In this document: positions 24,822 through 33,175 of the stretch, piece after piece
Numbering within the stretch: the stretch's first letter is position 1
Layout of the letters: the number at the start of each line of letters is the position of its first letter
Source of the DNA: Archangium lansingense
Lineage (GTDB): Bacteria > Myxococcota > Myxococcia > Myxococcales > Myxococcaceae
Direction of reading: 5' to 3'
Assembly (NCBI RefSeq): GCF_026626635.1
Contig: NZ_JAPNKA010000001.1
Location: forward strand, 8,742,001-8,806,000
DNA: 64,000 nt
The notes under the pieces: generated by a model
What the model was told of the DNA's origin: nothing
The model's database searches: none
Seen by the model: only the letters and a program-made list of their open reading frames with translations
Position numbers and translations under genes: made by a program

Positions 24822-26363
24822 ATGAACGCGCTGCTCACCTTGCTGCTGCTGGCCGCCGTCCCCCAGGAGGCGGAGCCCCCCGTGGCCGAGGAGCCCGATG
24901 TGGAGGAACAGGCCGCCCCGGTGGAGGAGCCGGAGACGAAGCTCGAAGCCACCACCACGGGCTACCTGGACACGCGCTTCACCGGGTCGCACGTGTCCCC
25001 CGCGGGACTGGTGCCCGCCACCGGCGTGCCCGCGCTGACCAATCTCAGCGAGGGAAACCTGCAGGTGAAGCTGCGCCATGGCCCGCGGCTGTCGGCTGGA
25101 GCGGACCTCTCCCTCTTCTGGCAGGCGGCGGGCTTCTTCCGGGGCGTGGACACGCGGGGCGTGGAGGTGGGGCTGATCGAGCAGGACGTGCCGCTGTACC
25201 GGCCCTCCGCCGTGGTGAGCGAGCTGTTCGCCGCCTGGGAGGCCACGCCCCACCTGAACCTCACCCTGGGCAAGAAGCGCGTGGTGTGGGGCAGCGGCAT
25301 GGCCATCAACCCCACGGACCTGCTCAACCCGCCCAAGGACCCCACCGACCCGGCCGGACAGCGCGCGGGCGCGTGGCTCGCGCGGGCGGAGCTGCCCTTC
25401 GAGCACTTCTCCGTGTCCCTGGTGGGCGCGGCGAAGGTGCTGCGCCAGTACGCGGGCCTGCCCACCGCGCTGCTCGTCTACCCGGGCTACCCCACCTCCG
25501 AGGCGGTGGAGAACCCGGCGCTGGACGACCGCGACGACGAGGCGCACTGGGCCGCGGCCGCGCGCCTCTACGCCCTGGTGGCGGACACGGACGTCACGCT
25601 CACCTACCACTTCACCCACCTCTACAACGATGCCTTCCGGGAGAAGAGCCGGGTGGGCCTGTCCCTCTCGCGCGTCTTCGGCGCCACCGAGGTGCATCTA
25701 GAGGCACTGGCACAGACGGGCTCCTCCCGGCTCTACGCGGCCCCTGCCTGTACGGAGAGCCCCGAGGCCCTCCTCGGGTGCTCGATGTCCGGCACCCCGC
25801 CCCTGTCCCGCACGCACCTGGACGACCGCGGCGTGCGCGCCAAGGTGCTGGTGGGAGCCCGCTACCTCTTCGAGGACAACTCCATGCTGTCCGCCGAGTA
25901 CTACTTCAACGGCGAGGGCTACAGCTCCCGCGAGTTCGCCGACTACGTGGGGCTGCTGGGCCAGGGACGGCGGCTGTTGTCGCAGCTCACGCCCGAGCAG
26001 GCGGAGGTGCTCACCGCCCGCCTCAGCCCCACGGGCGCCGCCACGGACCCCGGCTCGCCGCAGAAGTTCACCTTCGAGCCGCTGCGCCGCCATTACCTCT
26101 TCCTGCAATACAGCAAGCCCCAGGTGGCGGACGACTTCGTCCTCGGCGCCTCGGCGGTGGTGAACCTCGGAGACCTCTCCGGCCAGCTCATCCCCCAGGT
26201 GTCCTGGAGCGCGCGCGAGTGGCTCACCCTCTCCGCCTCCGCCTTCATCCCCCTGCCCGGCGTGGAGTCCCTCGCCGCCAAGGTGGCCGGCGAGCCCATC
26301 ACCGAGGGCAGCCTCTCCGCATCCGACTGGCGGGCCCTGCTGAACGCCCGTCTCTTCTTCTGA
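24822..26363 (+). CDS. Outer-membrane beta-barrel protein (DUF1302-like) of the export operon
   Basis: A 513-residue protein with a short signal peptide, an acidic Pro/Glu-rich segment (about 15-42), then alternating beta-strand text to a C-terminal Phe (LLNARLFF), as in outer-membrane barrels. Segments such as LTLGKKRVVWGSGMAINPTDLLNPP resemble DUF1302-type proteins often found next to LolA-like proteins and MMPL/ABC exporters. The family call is tentative, the barrel location fairly safe. Fourth gene of the operon. Confidence 0.72.
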   Translation: MNALLTLLLLAAVPQEAEPPVAEEPDVEEQAAPVEEPETKLEATTTGYLDTRFTGSHVSPAGLVPATGVPALTNLSEGNLQVKLRHGPRLSAGADLSLFWQAAGFFRGVDTRGVEVGLIEQDVPLYRPSAVVSELFAAWEATPHLNLTLGKKRVVWGSGMAINPTDLLNPPKDPTDPAGQRAGAWLARAELPFEHFSVSLVGAAKVLRQYAGLPTALLVYPGYPTSEAVENPALDDRDDEAHWAAAARLYALVADTDVTLTYHFTHLYNDAFREKSRVGLSLSRVFGATEVHLEALAQTGSSRLYAAPACTESPEALLGCSMSGTPPLSRTHLDDRGVRAKVLVGARYLFEDNSMLSAEYYFNGEGYSSREFADYVGLLGQGRRLLSQLTPEQAEVLTARLSPTGAATDPGSPQKFTFEPLRRHYLFLQYSKPQVADDFVLGASAVVNLGDLSGQLIPQVSWSAREWLTLSASAFIPLPGVESLAAKVAGEPITEGSLSASDWRALLNARLFF

Positions 26364-26389
26364 TCCGCATTCCCCCAAAGGAGCCAACC

Positions 26390-27106
26390 ATGGCCCTCAT
26401 CCAGCTGAAAAACATCCACAAGGCGTACGAACTGGGCAAGACCACCGTCACCGCGCTGCGAGGCGTGGACCTCGAGGTGCAGGGCGGCGAGTTCACCGTG
26501 GTGATGGGCCCCTCCGGCTCAGGCAAGACGACGCTGCTCAACATCATCGGCCTGCTCGACCGCGCCTCCTCCGGCTCCTACCGGCTGGAGGGCGAGGAGG
26601 TGGGGGACCGCGACTTCAACGACCTGGCCGAGCTCCGCAACCGGAAGATCGGCTTCATCTTCCAGTCCTTCAACCTCATCCCCGTGCTGAACGTGCTGGA
26701 GAACATCGAGTTCCCCTGCCTCATCGCCGGCGAGTCGAAGCGGACACTGCGCGAGCGTGCCGAGCGCGTGGCCGCGGACGTGGGGCTCTCGCAGTTCCTG
26801 CACCACCGCCCGGACGAGCTGTCCGGCGGCCAGCGGCAGCGCGTGGCCATCGCGCGGGCGCTCGTCACCCAGCCGCAGCTCGTGCTCGCCGACGAGCCCA
26901 CGGCGAACCTGGACTCCGCCACCAGCGAGCAGATCCTGGACCTGATGGAGGAGCTCAACCGCACCCGCCACGTCACCTTCCTCTTCTCCACGCATGACCC
27001 GCGGGTGATGCGCCGCGCCCGCCGGGTGGTGCGGATTGCCGACGGGGTTCTGGTCGACGGCACCGCCGAGGCCCGGCACGAGACGCGGATGCTGGAGATG
27101 GCCTGA
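26390..27106 (+). CDS. ABC transporter ATP-binding protein (LolD/MacB-ATPase type)
   Basis: A 238-residue ATPase with Walker A GPSGSGKT (40-47), Q-loop FQSFNLIPVLNVLENIEFP, signature LSGGQ (144-148), Walker B LVLADEP (164-170) and switch STHD. The FNLIPVLNVLENIEFP wording is that of the LolD/MacB subfamily. ATG at 26390 follows GGAGCCAACC. It is the last gene of the operon; placing the ATPase after the barrel gene is unusual, since LolD normally lies between or next to the permeases. Energises permeases 1 and 2. Confidence 0.93.
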   Translation: MALIQLKNIHKAYELGKTTVTALRGVDLEVQGGEFTVVMGPSGSGKTTLLNIIGLLDRASSGSYRLEGEEVGDRDFNDLAELRNRKIGFIFQSFNLIPVLNVLENIEFPCLIAGESKRTLRERAERVAADVGLSQFLHHRPDELSGGQRQRVAIARALVTQPQLVLADEPTANLDSATSEQILDLMEELNRTRHVTFLFSTHDPRVMRRARRVVRIADGVLVDGTAEARHETRMLEMA

Positions 27107-27125
27107 CTCCAGCTGCGCTAAGCCT

Positions 27126-27349
27126 CTTCAGGGAAGTCTGCGAAGGTGTGCTCCCGGCAACCTGCGCTGGCAACGCGACCATTTCCCCTCTCCCTTCGGG
27201 AGAGGGACGGGGTGAGGGTAGCGGGTGAACTCGGGTTGAACCCCTTGCCCGCACTGAGGGTCACGGGTTGAAGCACCGGCTCGGATACCCTCACCCTGAC
27301 CCTCTCCCGAGGGGAGAGGGAACATTACCCTTCGGCTACTTCCCTGAAG
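27126..27349. repeat. Nested palindromic element between convergent genes
   Basis: Outer arms CTTCAGGGAAGT (27126-27137) and ACTTCCCTGAAG (27338-27349) are a perfect 12-bp inverted repeat. Inside, two hairpin units (27184-27220 and 27286-27321), each CCCTCTCCC-type stem plus a GGTGAGGGTA/TACCCTCACC arm, face each other. The whole fills the gap between the ABC ATPase and the luciferase-like gene. It may be a MITE-like or REP-derived element and may act as a bidirectional terminator. Confidence 0.65.
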
Positions 27350-27353
27350 GGGA

Positions 27354-28547
27354 TTAGGGCGCCTTCGGCGAGCTGAACTCCGGGATCAGCTCGCCCGTGA
27401 GGCGGAGGCTCTTCATGACCTTCTCGTGCGACAGGGGGGCCACCTGGTGGAAGGACATGAGGGCGTCGATGCCCAGCGCCTCGTAGCGCTTGAGTCTCTT
27501 GCGCACCTGGTCCTTCGTGCCGACGATCAGGGACTCCTGCTCGCTCAGCACGTCCCAGACTTCCTGGTCCGAGACGTCCTCGCCCTGCATGATCCGGCCG
27601 ATGACCCGTTGCGCCCGGGAGTGCGGTGCGTTCGGGTCCTTCTTCCGCAGATACTGGCCCGTCAGCCCGCCGCCGGCCGGGTCCTTCGCCAGCGCCTCGA
27701 GCTCGGCGGCCGTCTTGATGAACGCATCCTTCGCCTCGAAGAACGTGAAGGAGCCGTTGGTGTACCGGGCCGCCGCCTTCGCCGCGCCGTTCTCCATCGC
27801 CTCCTGCTCGCTGTCCGCGCAGTGGACGAAGGTGAAGAAGGCAACCTGGTTGTTCACGTACTCGCCGACCGGCTTGCAGTGCTTGCGGATGGCCTCACGG
27901 TAGATGTGGATCATCTCCGCCACCTCATCCAGGGAGGCCCACAGCGTCACGCCGAGCGCCCCCACGCCATTGCGCCCCGCCTGCTCGAACGAGGCCGGAC
28001 TGGAGCACGCCTGCCAGAGCGGCGGGTGCGGCTTGCGGTAGGGCTTCGGGACGATGTTGGCGTTCTTGATCTGGAAGTCGCGGCTCTCCCAGGAGAACGA
28101 CTCCTGGGTCCACATCTTCGGGATCATCTCGAAGGCCTCCTGCATCTGCCCCCGGGTGGAGTCGGGGTTGATGTTGAAGGTCCGCCACTCGGGCAGGGTG
28201 CTCCGGGCGAGGCCGAGCTGGAAGCGGCCCCCACTCAGGTGGTCGATGAAGGCCGCGCGCTCGGCGATGCGGATGGGGTGGTTGAATCGCGCGGGAGCCA
28301 GCACGGACGAGTGACCGACGTGCAGGTTCTTCGTGCGCATGGCGATCGCCGTCAGCATGCACTCGGGCGCCGAGCTGTAGCTGAACTCCCCCGCCCCGTG
28401 GTGCTCGACCTGCCACCACACGCCATACCCCATCTCGTCGGCCAGCTTGGCCTGCTCCAGGGTCTCCTGAAACAGGCGGTGCTCATGGTTCGCCTCGCCC
28501 CACCGCTCTTTCGGATGCTGCATTTCCGAGAAGACATCGAGTCTCAT
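27354..28547 (-). CDS. LLM-class (luciferase-like) flavin-dependent oxidoreductase
   Basis: A 397-residue TIM-barrel monooxygenase of the bacterial luciferase superfamily. Family features are LADEMGYGVWWQVEHHG, AMRTKNLHVGHSSVLAPARFNHPIRIAERAA in pieces, and LDHLSGGRFQLGLARS-type text (IDHLSGGRFQLGLARS). It would use reduced FMN; the substrate is unknown. ATG at 28547 (MRLDVFSEMQ) follows AGGAACGAAC; the frame open to 28721 is not family-like. It is 112 bases downstream of the ion-channel gene on the same strand. Confidence 0.88.
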   Translation of the reverse strand: MRLDVFSEMQHPKERWGEANHEHRLFQETLEQAKLADEMGYGVWWQVEHHGAGEFSYSSAPECMLTAIAMRTKNLHVGHSSVLAPARFNHPIRIAERAAFIDHLSGGRFQLGLARSTLPEWRTFNINPDSTRGQMQEAFEMIPKMWTQESFSWESRDFQIKNANIVPKPYRKPHPPLWQACSSPASFEQAGRNGVGALGVTLWASLDEVAEMIHIYREAIRKHCKPVGEYVNNQVAFFTFVHCADSEQEAMENGAAKAAARYTNGSFTFFEAKDAFIKTAAELEALAKDPAGGGLTGQYLRKKDPNAPHSRAQRVIGRIMQGEDVSDQEVWDVLSEQESLIVGTKDQVRKRLKRYEALGIDALMSFHQVAPLSHEKVMKSLRLTGELIPEFSSPKAP

Positions 28548-28659
28548 GTTCGTTCCTGTCTGCTGACCTACGTGGCCCCACTGGAGCTTCCGCGCACCAG
28601 GATTCCACACGTGCCCACCGTCCGGTACACCCTCATTGCCGCGAGAAAGCGGCGCTGGA

Positions 28660-29487
28660 TCAGAGGCGGGTACCGCAGAACTTGCAGTGCACCGCGTCCA
28701 CGTCATGGCCCTCGGCGCCACAACCGGGGCAGGCCTCGGGGTTGATGCCCTGCCGGGTGGCCGCCGCGAGCTCCACCGACACGATGCCTGTGGGGACCGC
28801 GATGACCCCGTAGCCCAGGATCATCAACGCCGATGCGATGAACTGCCCGGGCACCGTCTTGGGGGTGATGTCGCCAAAGCCCACCGTCGTCATGGTGACG
28901 ATGGCCCAGTACATCCCGCGCGGGATGCTATCGAAGCCGTTCGCCTCGCCCTCCACCAGGTACATCACCGAGCCCATGATGACGACCGTGCTCAGCACCG
29001 CGAGGAGGAAGACGGTGATCTTCTGCCGGCTCGCGCGCAGGGCGGTGAGGAGCACCTCGGCCTGCCCGAGGAAGCTCACCAGCTTGAGCACGCGGAAGAT
29101 GCGCAACAGGCGCAGTATCCGGACCACCAGCAGCGACTGCGCGCCGGGCAGCATCAAGCTCACGTAGCTGGGCAGGATAGCGAGCAGATCCACCAGCCCG
29201 TAGAAGCTCCGCGCATAGAGCCAGGGGCGGCTCACGGAGAACAACCGCAGCATGTACTCCACGGTGAAGAGAACGGTGAAGACCCACTCAGCAACGCGGA
29301 TGACCTGCCCGTACTGCGCACGGATGGGAGCCACGCTCTCCAACATCACCGCAAGGACGCTCAGGAGGATGGCCCACAGCAGCGCCACGTCGAACGCCTT
29401 CCCCGCCGGGGTCTCCGCCTCGAAGATGATCTCGTGGAGCCTGGCACGAATTCCCGGGGGAGGACTCTGCTCAGAGGGGTGCGTCAC
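28660..29487 (-). CDS. Voltage-gated-type potassium channel with C-terminal zinc ribbon
   Basis: A 275-residue six-helix ion channel: S1 (about 33-50), S2/S3 (65-115), an Arg-rich S4 VRILRLLRIFRVLKL (122-136), S5 (157-177), pore and selectivity filter TMTTVGFGD (198-206) and S6 (213-240). TVGFGD marks K+ selectivity. After S6 comes a short zinc ribbon with CPGC (253-256) and CKFC (268-271), not part of the minimal KvAP-type channel and perhaps a regulatory metal site. Located in the inner membrane; 45 bases from the PhoD-like gene stop. Confidence 0.9.
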   Translation of the reverse strand: MTHPSEQSPPPGIRARLHEIIFEAETPAGKAFDVALLWAILLSVLAVMLESVAPIRAQYGQVIRVAEWVFTVLFTVEYMLRLFSVSRPWLYARSFYGLVDLLAILPSYVSLMLPGAQSLLVVRILRLLRIFRVLKLVSFLGQAEVLLTALRASRQKITVFLLAVLSTVVIMGSVMYLVEGEANGFDSIPRGMYWAIVTMTTVGFGDITPKTVPGQFIASALMILGYGVIAVPTGIVSVELAAATRQGINPEACPGCGAEGHDVDAVHCKFCGTRL

Positions 29488-29532
29488 TCACCCAGTGTAG
29501 ACGACACGAGGCCCTCAACGAGGCGCTTCAGG

Positions 29533-31047
29533 TCAAAGCGCCAGCAGCGTCTGTTCGATGGGACGCTCCAGGCCCTCGGCGTAGTAGCGCACACGCAGGT
29601 TCCCGTCCGGCTCCCAACCGTCCGTCCCGCTCGGGCCGAGGTCCAGCACGGCGAAGTTCCTCCGGAAGAGCAGGCGCCCGTCCAGATTGCCTGGCAGTTC
29701 CAGCAGCCTCCCGCTGAAGAGGTCCTGGTACATGTCCACCGAATCCGAGCCGATGCCGAGCTCCACCACCTTGCGGATGAGGCCCGTTGGAGGCTCGGAG
29801 CCGATGCCGCTGGAGACCACCTGGGTGATCTCCGGCTTGTCGGAGTCGTTGCGCTTGTGGAAGGGCATCCGGGAGCGCAGCCGGGCCGTCGTCCCCACGT
29901 GCACGTCCCCGCCCACCAACGTCACCTCCGTCCCCGGCGAGCGCTTGCGGAAGTCGAAGAGCCGGTTGAGCAGCTTGCGCAGCTCCTCGGCGTTGTTGGG
30001 CTCCATCCACGAGTCCCGCACGTCCCCCAAGAATGAGGTGAGCCCGAGCTTCTCCAGAATCTTGCTGGCCGCCGCCACCTTCGCATGCAGCGGAGGCACT
30101 CCCGTGACGACGAAGAGCCGCTTGAGCCCCGCTCCCCGCTGGGACTCCAGCCACGCATCGGTCTCGGCCCACTGCTCGCGGCCGATGATCGTCTGCTCCT
30201 TCCAGTTGCGATGCGAGCGCCCGTCGAGCACCAGCAACCCAAGGCCGTTGCTCGCCCACCCGAAGCCGAACGAGTTGCTGAAGCCCGGTGGGTTCAGGCG
30301 TGCCTGGAACTCCTGGAAGGAAATCCGCGCGGCCTCGAAGAAGGCGCGGTCCGCCGGACTCACTTCGTCGTGCGAGCCCCACCCGTCGAAGATGTCGTGA
30401 TCGTCCCACATCATCAGCGAGGGCACCGAGCCAAGCACCGCGGCGATCTCCGGTCGCTGCCACGTCTCGCAATACAGGGCGCGGAAGGACTCGCGCAGCC
30501 GCTGCATCAGCTCCTCGTTCTGAGGCGTCAGGCAGTCGTCCAGGTCACTGCGTTGCCACACCTCGCGGATGTGGTCCGCGTAGATCTGATCTCCCAGGTG
30601 GATCAGCACATCCACCTCCCCCGCCGCGACGACCTCCGCCAGCCGCTTCCACATGGCATAGCGCCGGGAGGGCTCGCTCACCGTGTGGCTGCCATTACAG
30701 CTCACCAGGCCAATGCGCAGGGGCTGGCCGGGCGGAGGCAACAGCCGGAAGCGGGAGAGGCCTCCAGCACACGAAAGCTCCTGGAGCGAGGGCAGCCCCT
30801 CCTCCGAGGCCGAGACAGCCACCGCGTACTCGACCATGGAGGACGCGACGAGCCCCTCCAGCTCGAACGAGCCATGCAGGAAGGAGGAGCCCTCGGGCCG
30901 GCACAGCCGCAGGGTCCGCTCCTGCAAAGCCCCCTCCCCCGAGCGGAACGCGAGCCGGGCATAGGTGAGGCCATTCTTCGCGGTGATGGCGATGCGGGCC
31001 GTGGTGCTGGTGCAGCAACCCACGGTGGTGATGAGCGGCCTCGACAT
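29533..31047 (-). CDS. PhoD-like metallophosphatase (alkaline phosphatase D family)
   Basis: A 504-residue protein with the PhoD-like metallophosphatase core: IGLVSCNGSH, VLIHLGDQIYAD, SLMMWDDHDIFDGWG and VTLVGGDVHVG carry the metal ligands (D, N/H, D, H) in family order. There is no Tat or Sec signal, unlike classical secreted PhoD, so it is probably cytoplasmic like the eukaryote-related and myxobacterial variants; the substrate may be a phosphodiester. ATG at 31047 (MSRPLITTVG) is the start that keeps the N-terminal strand region. Divergent from the small double-glycine peptide gene. Confidence 0.85.
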   Translation of the reverse strand: MSRPLITTVGCCTSTTARIAITAKNGLTYARLAFRSGEGALQERTLRLCRPEGSSFLHGSFELEGLVASSMVEYAVAVSASEEGLPSLQELSCAGGLSRFRLLPPPGQPLRIGLVSCNGSHTVSEPSRRYAMWKRLAEVVAAGEVDVLIHLGDQIYADHIREVWQRSDLDDCLTPQNEELMQRLRESFRALYCETWQRPEIAAVLGSVPSLMMWDDHDIFDGWGSHDEVSPADRAFFEAARISFQEFQARLNPPGFSNSFGFGWASNGLGLLVLDGRSHRNWKEQTIIGREQWAETDAWLESQRGAGLKRLFVVTGVPPLHAKVAAASKILEKLGLTSFLGDVRDSWMEPNNAEELRKLLNRLFDFRKRSPGTEVTLVGGDVHVGTTARLRSRMPFHKRNDSDKPEITQVVSSGIGSEPPTGLIRKVVELGIGSDSVDMYQDLFSGRLLELPGNLDGRLLFRRNFAVLDLGPSGTDGWEPDGNLRVRYYAEGLERPIEQTLLAL

Positions 31048-31196
31048 GCCTCCATCATTCCACGAGCCGGGACTCGCGCGCACGGTGCCCACCGGGCGGC
31101 CAGACGGGCGCGTTCCGAGCGCGGAGCCGCACTCATCCAGACACGAGCCGGACGCGTAACCCCTGCGAATGAAACGCGGTCAGAAGGGATACGCAC

Positions 31197-31400
31197 ATGA
31201 GGACGATGAAGAAGAACCAAGCGACCCGGCGCGATGTGATGGAGGCACTTTCGCGGCTCCCCGAGCTCACCGAGGGCCAAGCCCGGGCGGTGACCGGCGG
31301 CGCGTCCAACATCTATTACGACGTCTCGACGGGAACCTACATCGTGCGCCCAGCGGGCAGCGTCTACGTCGGCCCCGGGCTCCTCGTGGGCAACACTTGA
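31197..31400 (+). CDS. Small peptide with double-glycine leader motif (candidate RiPP/bacteriocin-like precursor)
   Basis: A 67-residue peptide from ATG 31197 (AAGGG nine bases upstream; ATG 31206 is possible). The N-terminal half is charged and ends LPELTEGQARAVTGG, resembling the (E)L-x3-x-V-x-GG leader of double-glycine precursors cut by C39-type peptidases. The 32-33 residue remainder (ASNIYYDVSTGTYI..., then VYVGPGLLVGNT) is neutral, Tyr/Gly/Val-rich and has no Cys or Lys. No modifying enzyme or C39 transporter is in the window, so function and processing are inference. It precedes the SitA-like gene by 129 bases on the same strand. Confidence 0.55.
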   Translation: MRTMKKNQATRRDVMEALSRLPELTEGQARAVTGGASNIYYDVSTGTYIVRPAGSVYVGPGLLVGNT

Positions 31401-31529
31401 GTGAGGTCTTGTGACAGCGCTCTGACGCCGCCCTCAGGCGCACCTCAATGAAACATGATTGTCAGACCTTCCCTGTAATTCAGGAATGACGTCCTCAAGT
31501 TCCCGTAGCACCCAGGGAAGGGGTACAGA

Positions 31530-32528
31530 ATGTCGCCGCGTTCCGGCAGTCGGCTGCTCCAGGTCATCCTGGGCCCGCGTCCAGGTCCTCATCACGTCGG
31601 GACATGGGTGCTGGTACTGGCCGCGTTGATACTACCTGTTGGGTGCGCCTCACAGGGGTCCATGCGGCCACCTCCGGGGGGCCTGCTCTCCAACTACGGA
31701 TACCGCCCGCTCACCCCCTCGTTTCTGGAAGAAAGGCAAGCCAGGGATGTATCGCGGCAAGCCGGAGAGGCAGCGGGTGAACGGGCATTGGCAAACCCCT
31801 CCACCGGCTTCGCGTCAGTGCAGGAGGGGACCACGAGGCTCGCGGCCCATCAGGGGCCTGGCCCCGCGGAGGTCCATGGGTCCAAGCCCGTGTCGCGGCC
31901 GAGCCCTCCACCGCCAGCCATGGATGCGCCGGGAGACCCGTCCGCGCGTCCACGCATCGCGCCGAATACCCGGCCGGGGGTCCCCATCCAATCGCCTCCG
32001 CCGGGCAACCCGGCCATCCAATCGCCACCGGCGAGGATGCCCCAGCCGATCGCACTCCCCATGCCCTTCTGGGCCCGGGTCGCCGCGCTCGTCCTGCTCC
32101 CGGGGACGGCCCACGCACCCGGCCCTGGCCCGGACTGTGAGAGGGCCCGTTCGCACAGGAACGAGCACCTGGCGGGCCAGCGGCATCCGGTGACGGGGGT
32201 TCTCTTCAATGAAGACGGCTACCCCATTTTCGAATCCATCATAGACATCATCCTCCCCGAGGAGCTCTGCGGTCCCGAGGTGAGCGACGCCCGCCAGTTC
32301 GCAGAGGCCTCACGTCAGCTCCGGGAGAGACTCGAACGGAGGCGGAAGTTGGAATCCAGCTTCTCTCCCGAGCAACTCGAGGCCATCAAGAACGGTTGGC
32401 CACGCATTCCGGGGTTGACCTGGCATCACCACGAGGATGGCATGACCCTTCAACTCGTCGACCGCGACACTCATGCCAGAACAGGCCATTCTGGAGGCCG
32501 GGAAGCTTCCGGTGGACGCCCCAAATAG
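31530..32528 (+). CDS. SitA-like lipoprotein toxin with HNH/WHH nuclease C-terminus
   Basis: A 332-residue predicted outer-membrane lipoprotein with lipobox LPVGC (C39). A long Pro-rich linker (about 110-178) and a second hydrophobic patch (179-195) lead to a C-terminal domain starting near 219 (VTGVLFNEDGYPIFE) and ending GLTWHHHEDGMTLQLVDRDTH...GHSGG. The W297-H-H, H314 and G318-H-S-G-G set is the WHH/HNH-endonuclease VII signature of polymorphic toxins. A lipoprotein head with a nuclease tail is the architecture of myxobacterial SitA (TIGR02269-type) toxins passed between cells by TraAB outer membrane exchange. ATG has AAGGGG seven bases upstream. A small candidate immunity gene follows. 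Confidence 0.78.
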   Translation: MSPRSGSRLLQVILGPRPGPHHVGTWVLVLAALILPVGCASQGSMRPPPGGLLSNYGYRPLTPSFLEERQARDVSRQAGEAAGERALANPSTGFASVQEGTTRLAAHQGPGPAEVHGSKPVSRPSPPPPAMDAPGDPSARPRIAPNTRPGVPIQSPPPGNPAIQSPPARMPQPIALPMPFWARVAALVLLPGTAHAPGPGPDCERARSHRNEHLAGQRHPVTGVLFNEDGYPIFESIIDIILPEELCGPEVSDARQFAEASRQLRERLERRRKLESSFSPEQLEAIKNGWPRIPGLTWHHHEDGMTLQLVDRDTHARTGHSGGREASGGRPK

Positions 32529-32548
32529 AATCGTGGAGACGAAGAAGC

Positions 32549-32971
32549 ATGCGTTGCACCATCTACAGCCCGGTCGTTGACCATCAGGCCATCCATTCCA
32601 TGCGAGATGTCCTTCCCGGGTGGTTGCTGCACTGGGAAGGCGAACCCGAGCGATGGAGTTCCGCAATCTTCACGAGTACCCAGGGAACGCTTACGTTCAA
32701 TTCTCTGGAGTACACCGGACCGATGGATCCATTCAGCAAGCTCATCCTCGGTACCAGCAGCCACTTCTGGAAACGTAAGGATCTTCCCGAGTCTGTCATG
32801 GAGGACTTGCTGGATTTCGTAGCGGACACCAAATGGCTGGTCGGCGTCGTGGGAACCTCGGAGGTTCTCGCCGATGAGGTCTTCCTGAAAGCGGCCTTCG
32901 AGTTGGCTCGCCGCCTGAACGGAAGGGTCTTCAACGGCACGGACCTCATCTCCCCCGAGCCACGCGTCTAA
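32549..32971 (+). CDS. Candidate immunity protein for the SitA-like toxin
   Basis: A 140-residue soluble protein without signal peptide or known motif, starting 20 bases after the toxin stop (GGAG upstream of ATG 32549). It is Trp-rich and acidic in its centre, as many immunity proteins against nucleases are. The assignment rests on position, size and cytoplasmic character (SitI-like); the sequence itself matches no family I recognise. Lower GC with mixed third positions, like the 3' half of the toxin gene, suggests the two moved as a cassette. Confidence 0.62.
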   Translation: MRCTIYSPVVDHQAIHSMRDVLPGWLLHWEGEPERWSSAIFTSTQGTLTFNSLEYTGPMDPFSKLILGTSSHFWKRKDLPESVMEDLLDFVADTKWLVGVVGTSEVLADEVFLKAAFELARRLNGRVFNGTDLISPEPRV

Positions 32972-33175
32972 CTCCCCCTCCCGGCCCACCTGGCAGGCCT
33001 CCAGGCGCCCGCCCGGTATCCCACACGGCCCCCTGTCCGAACTCCGGATTCCGCCCCTAGCGGCATAGAAATCCTCCCCTCCGGGGTTACAAGGGGTCCT
33101 CACCGGCAGTACCGGCGAAATCCCCGTGTCGCGCGCCTTCCGGCCGCCTACCCCTTCCGCTAGAAAGCGCCCCCC

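Noticed and set aside
27177..27325. Repeated CCCTCTCCC units considered as a CRISPR array
   Set aside because: Units are inverted to each other and not direct with equal spacers, and no cas gene is near. They are palindromic repeats.
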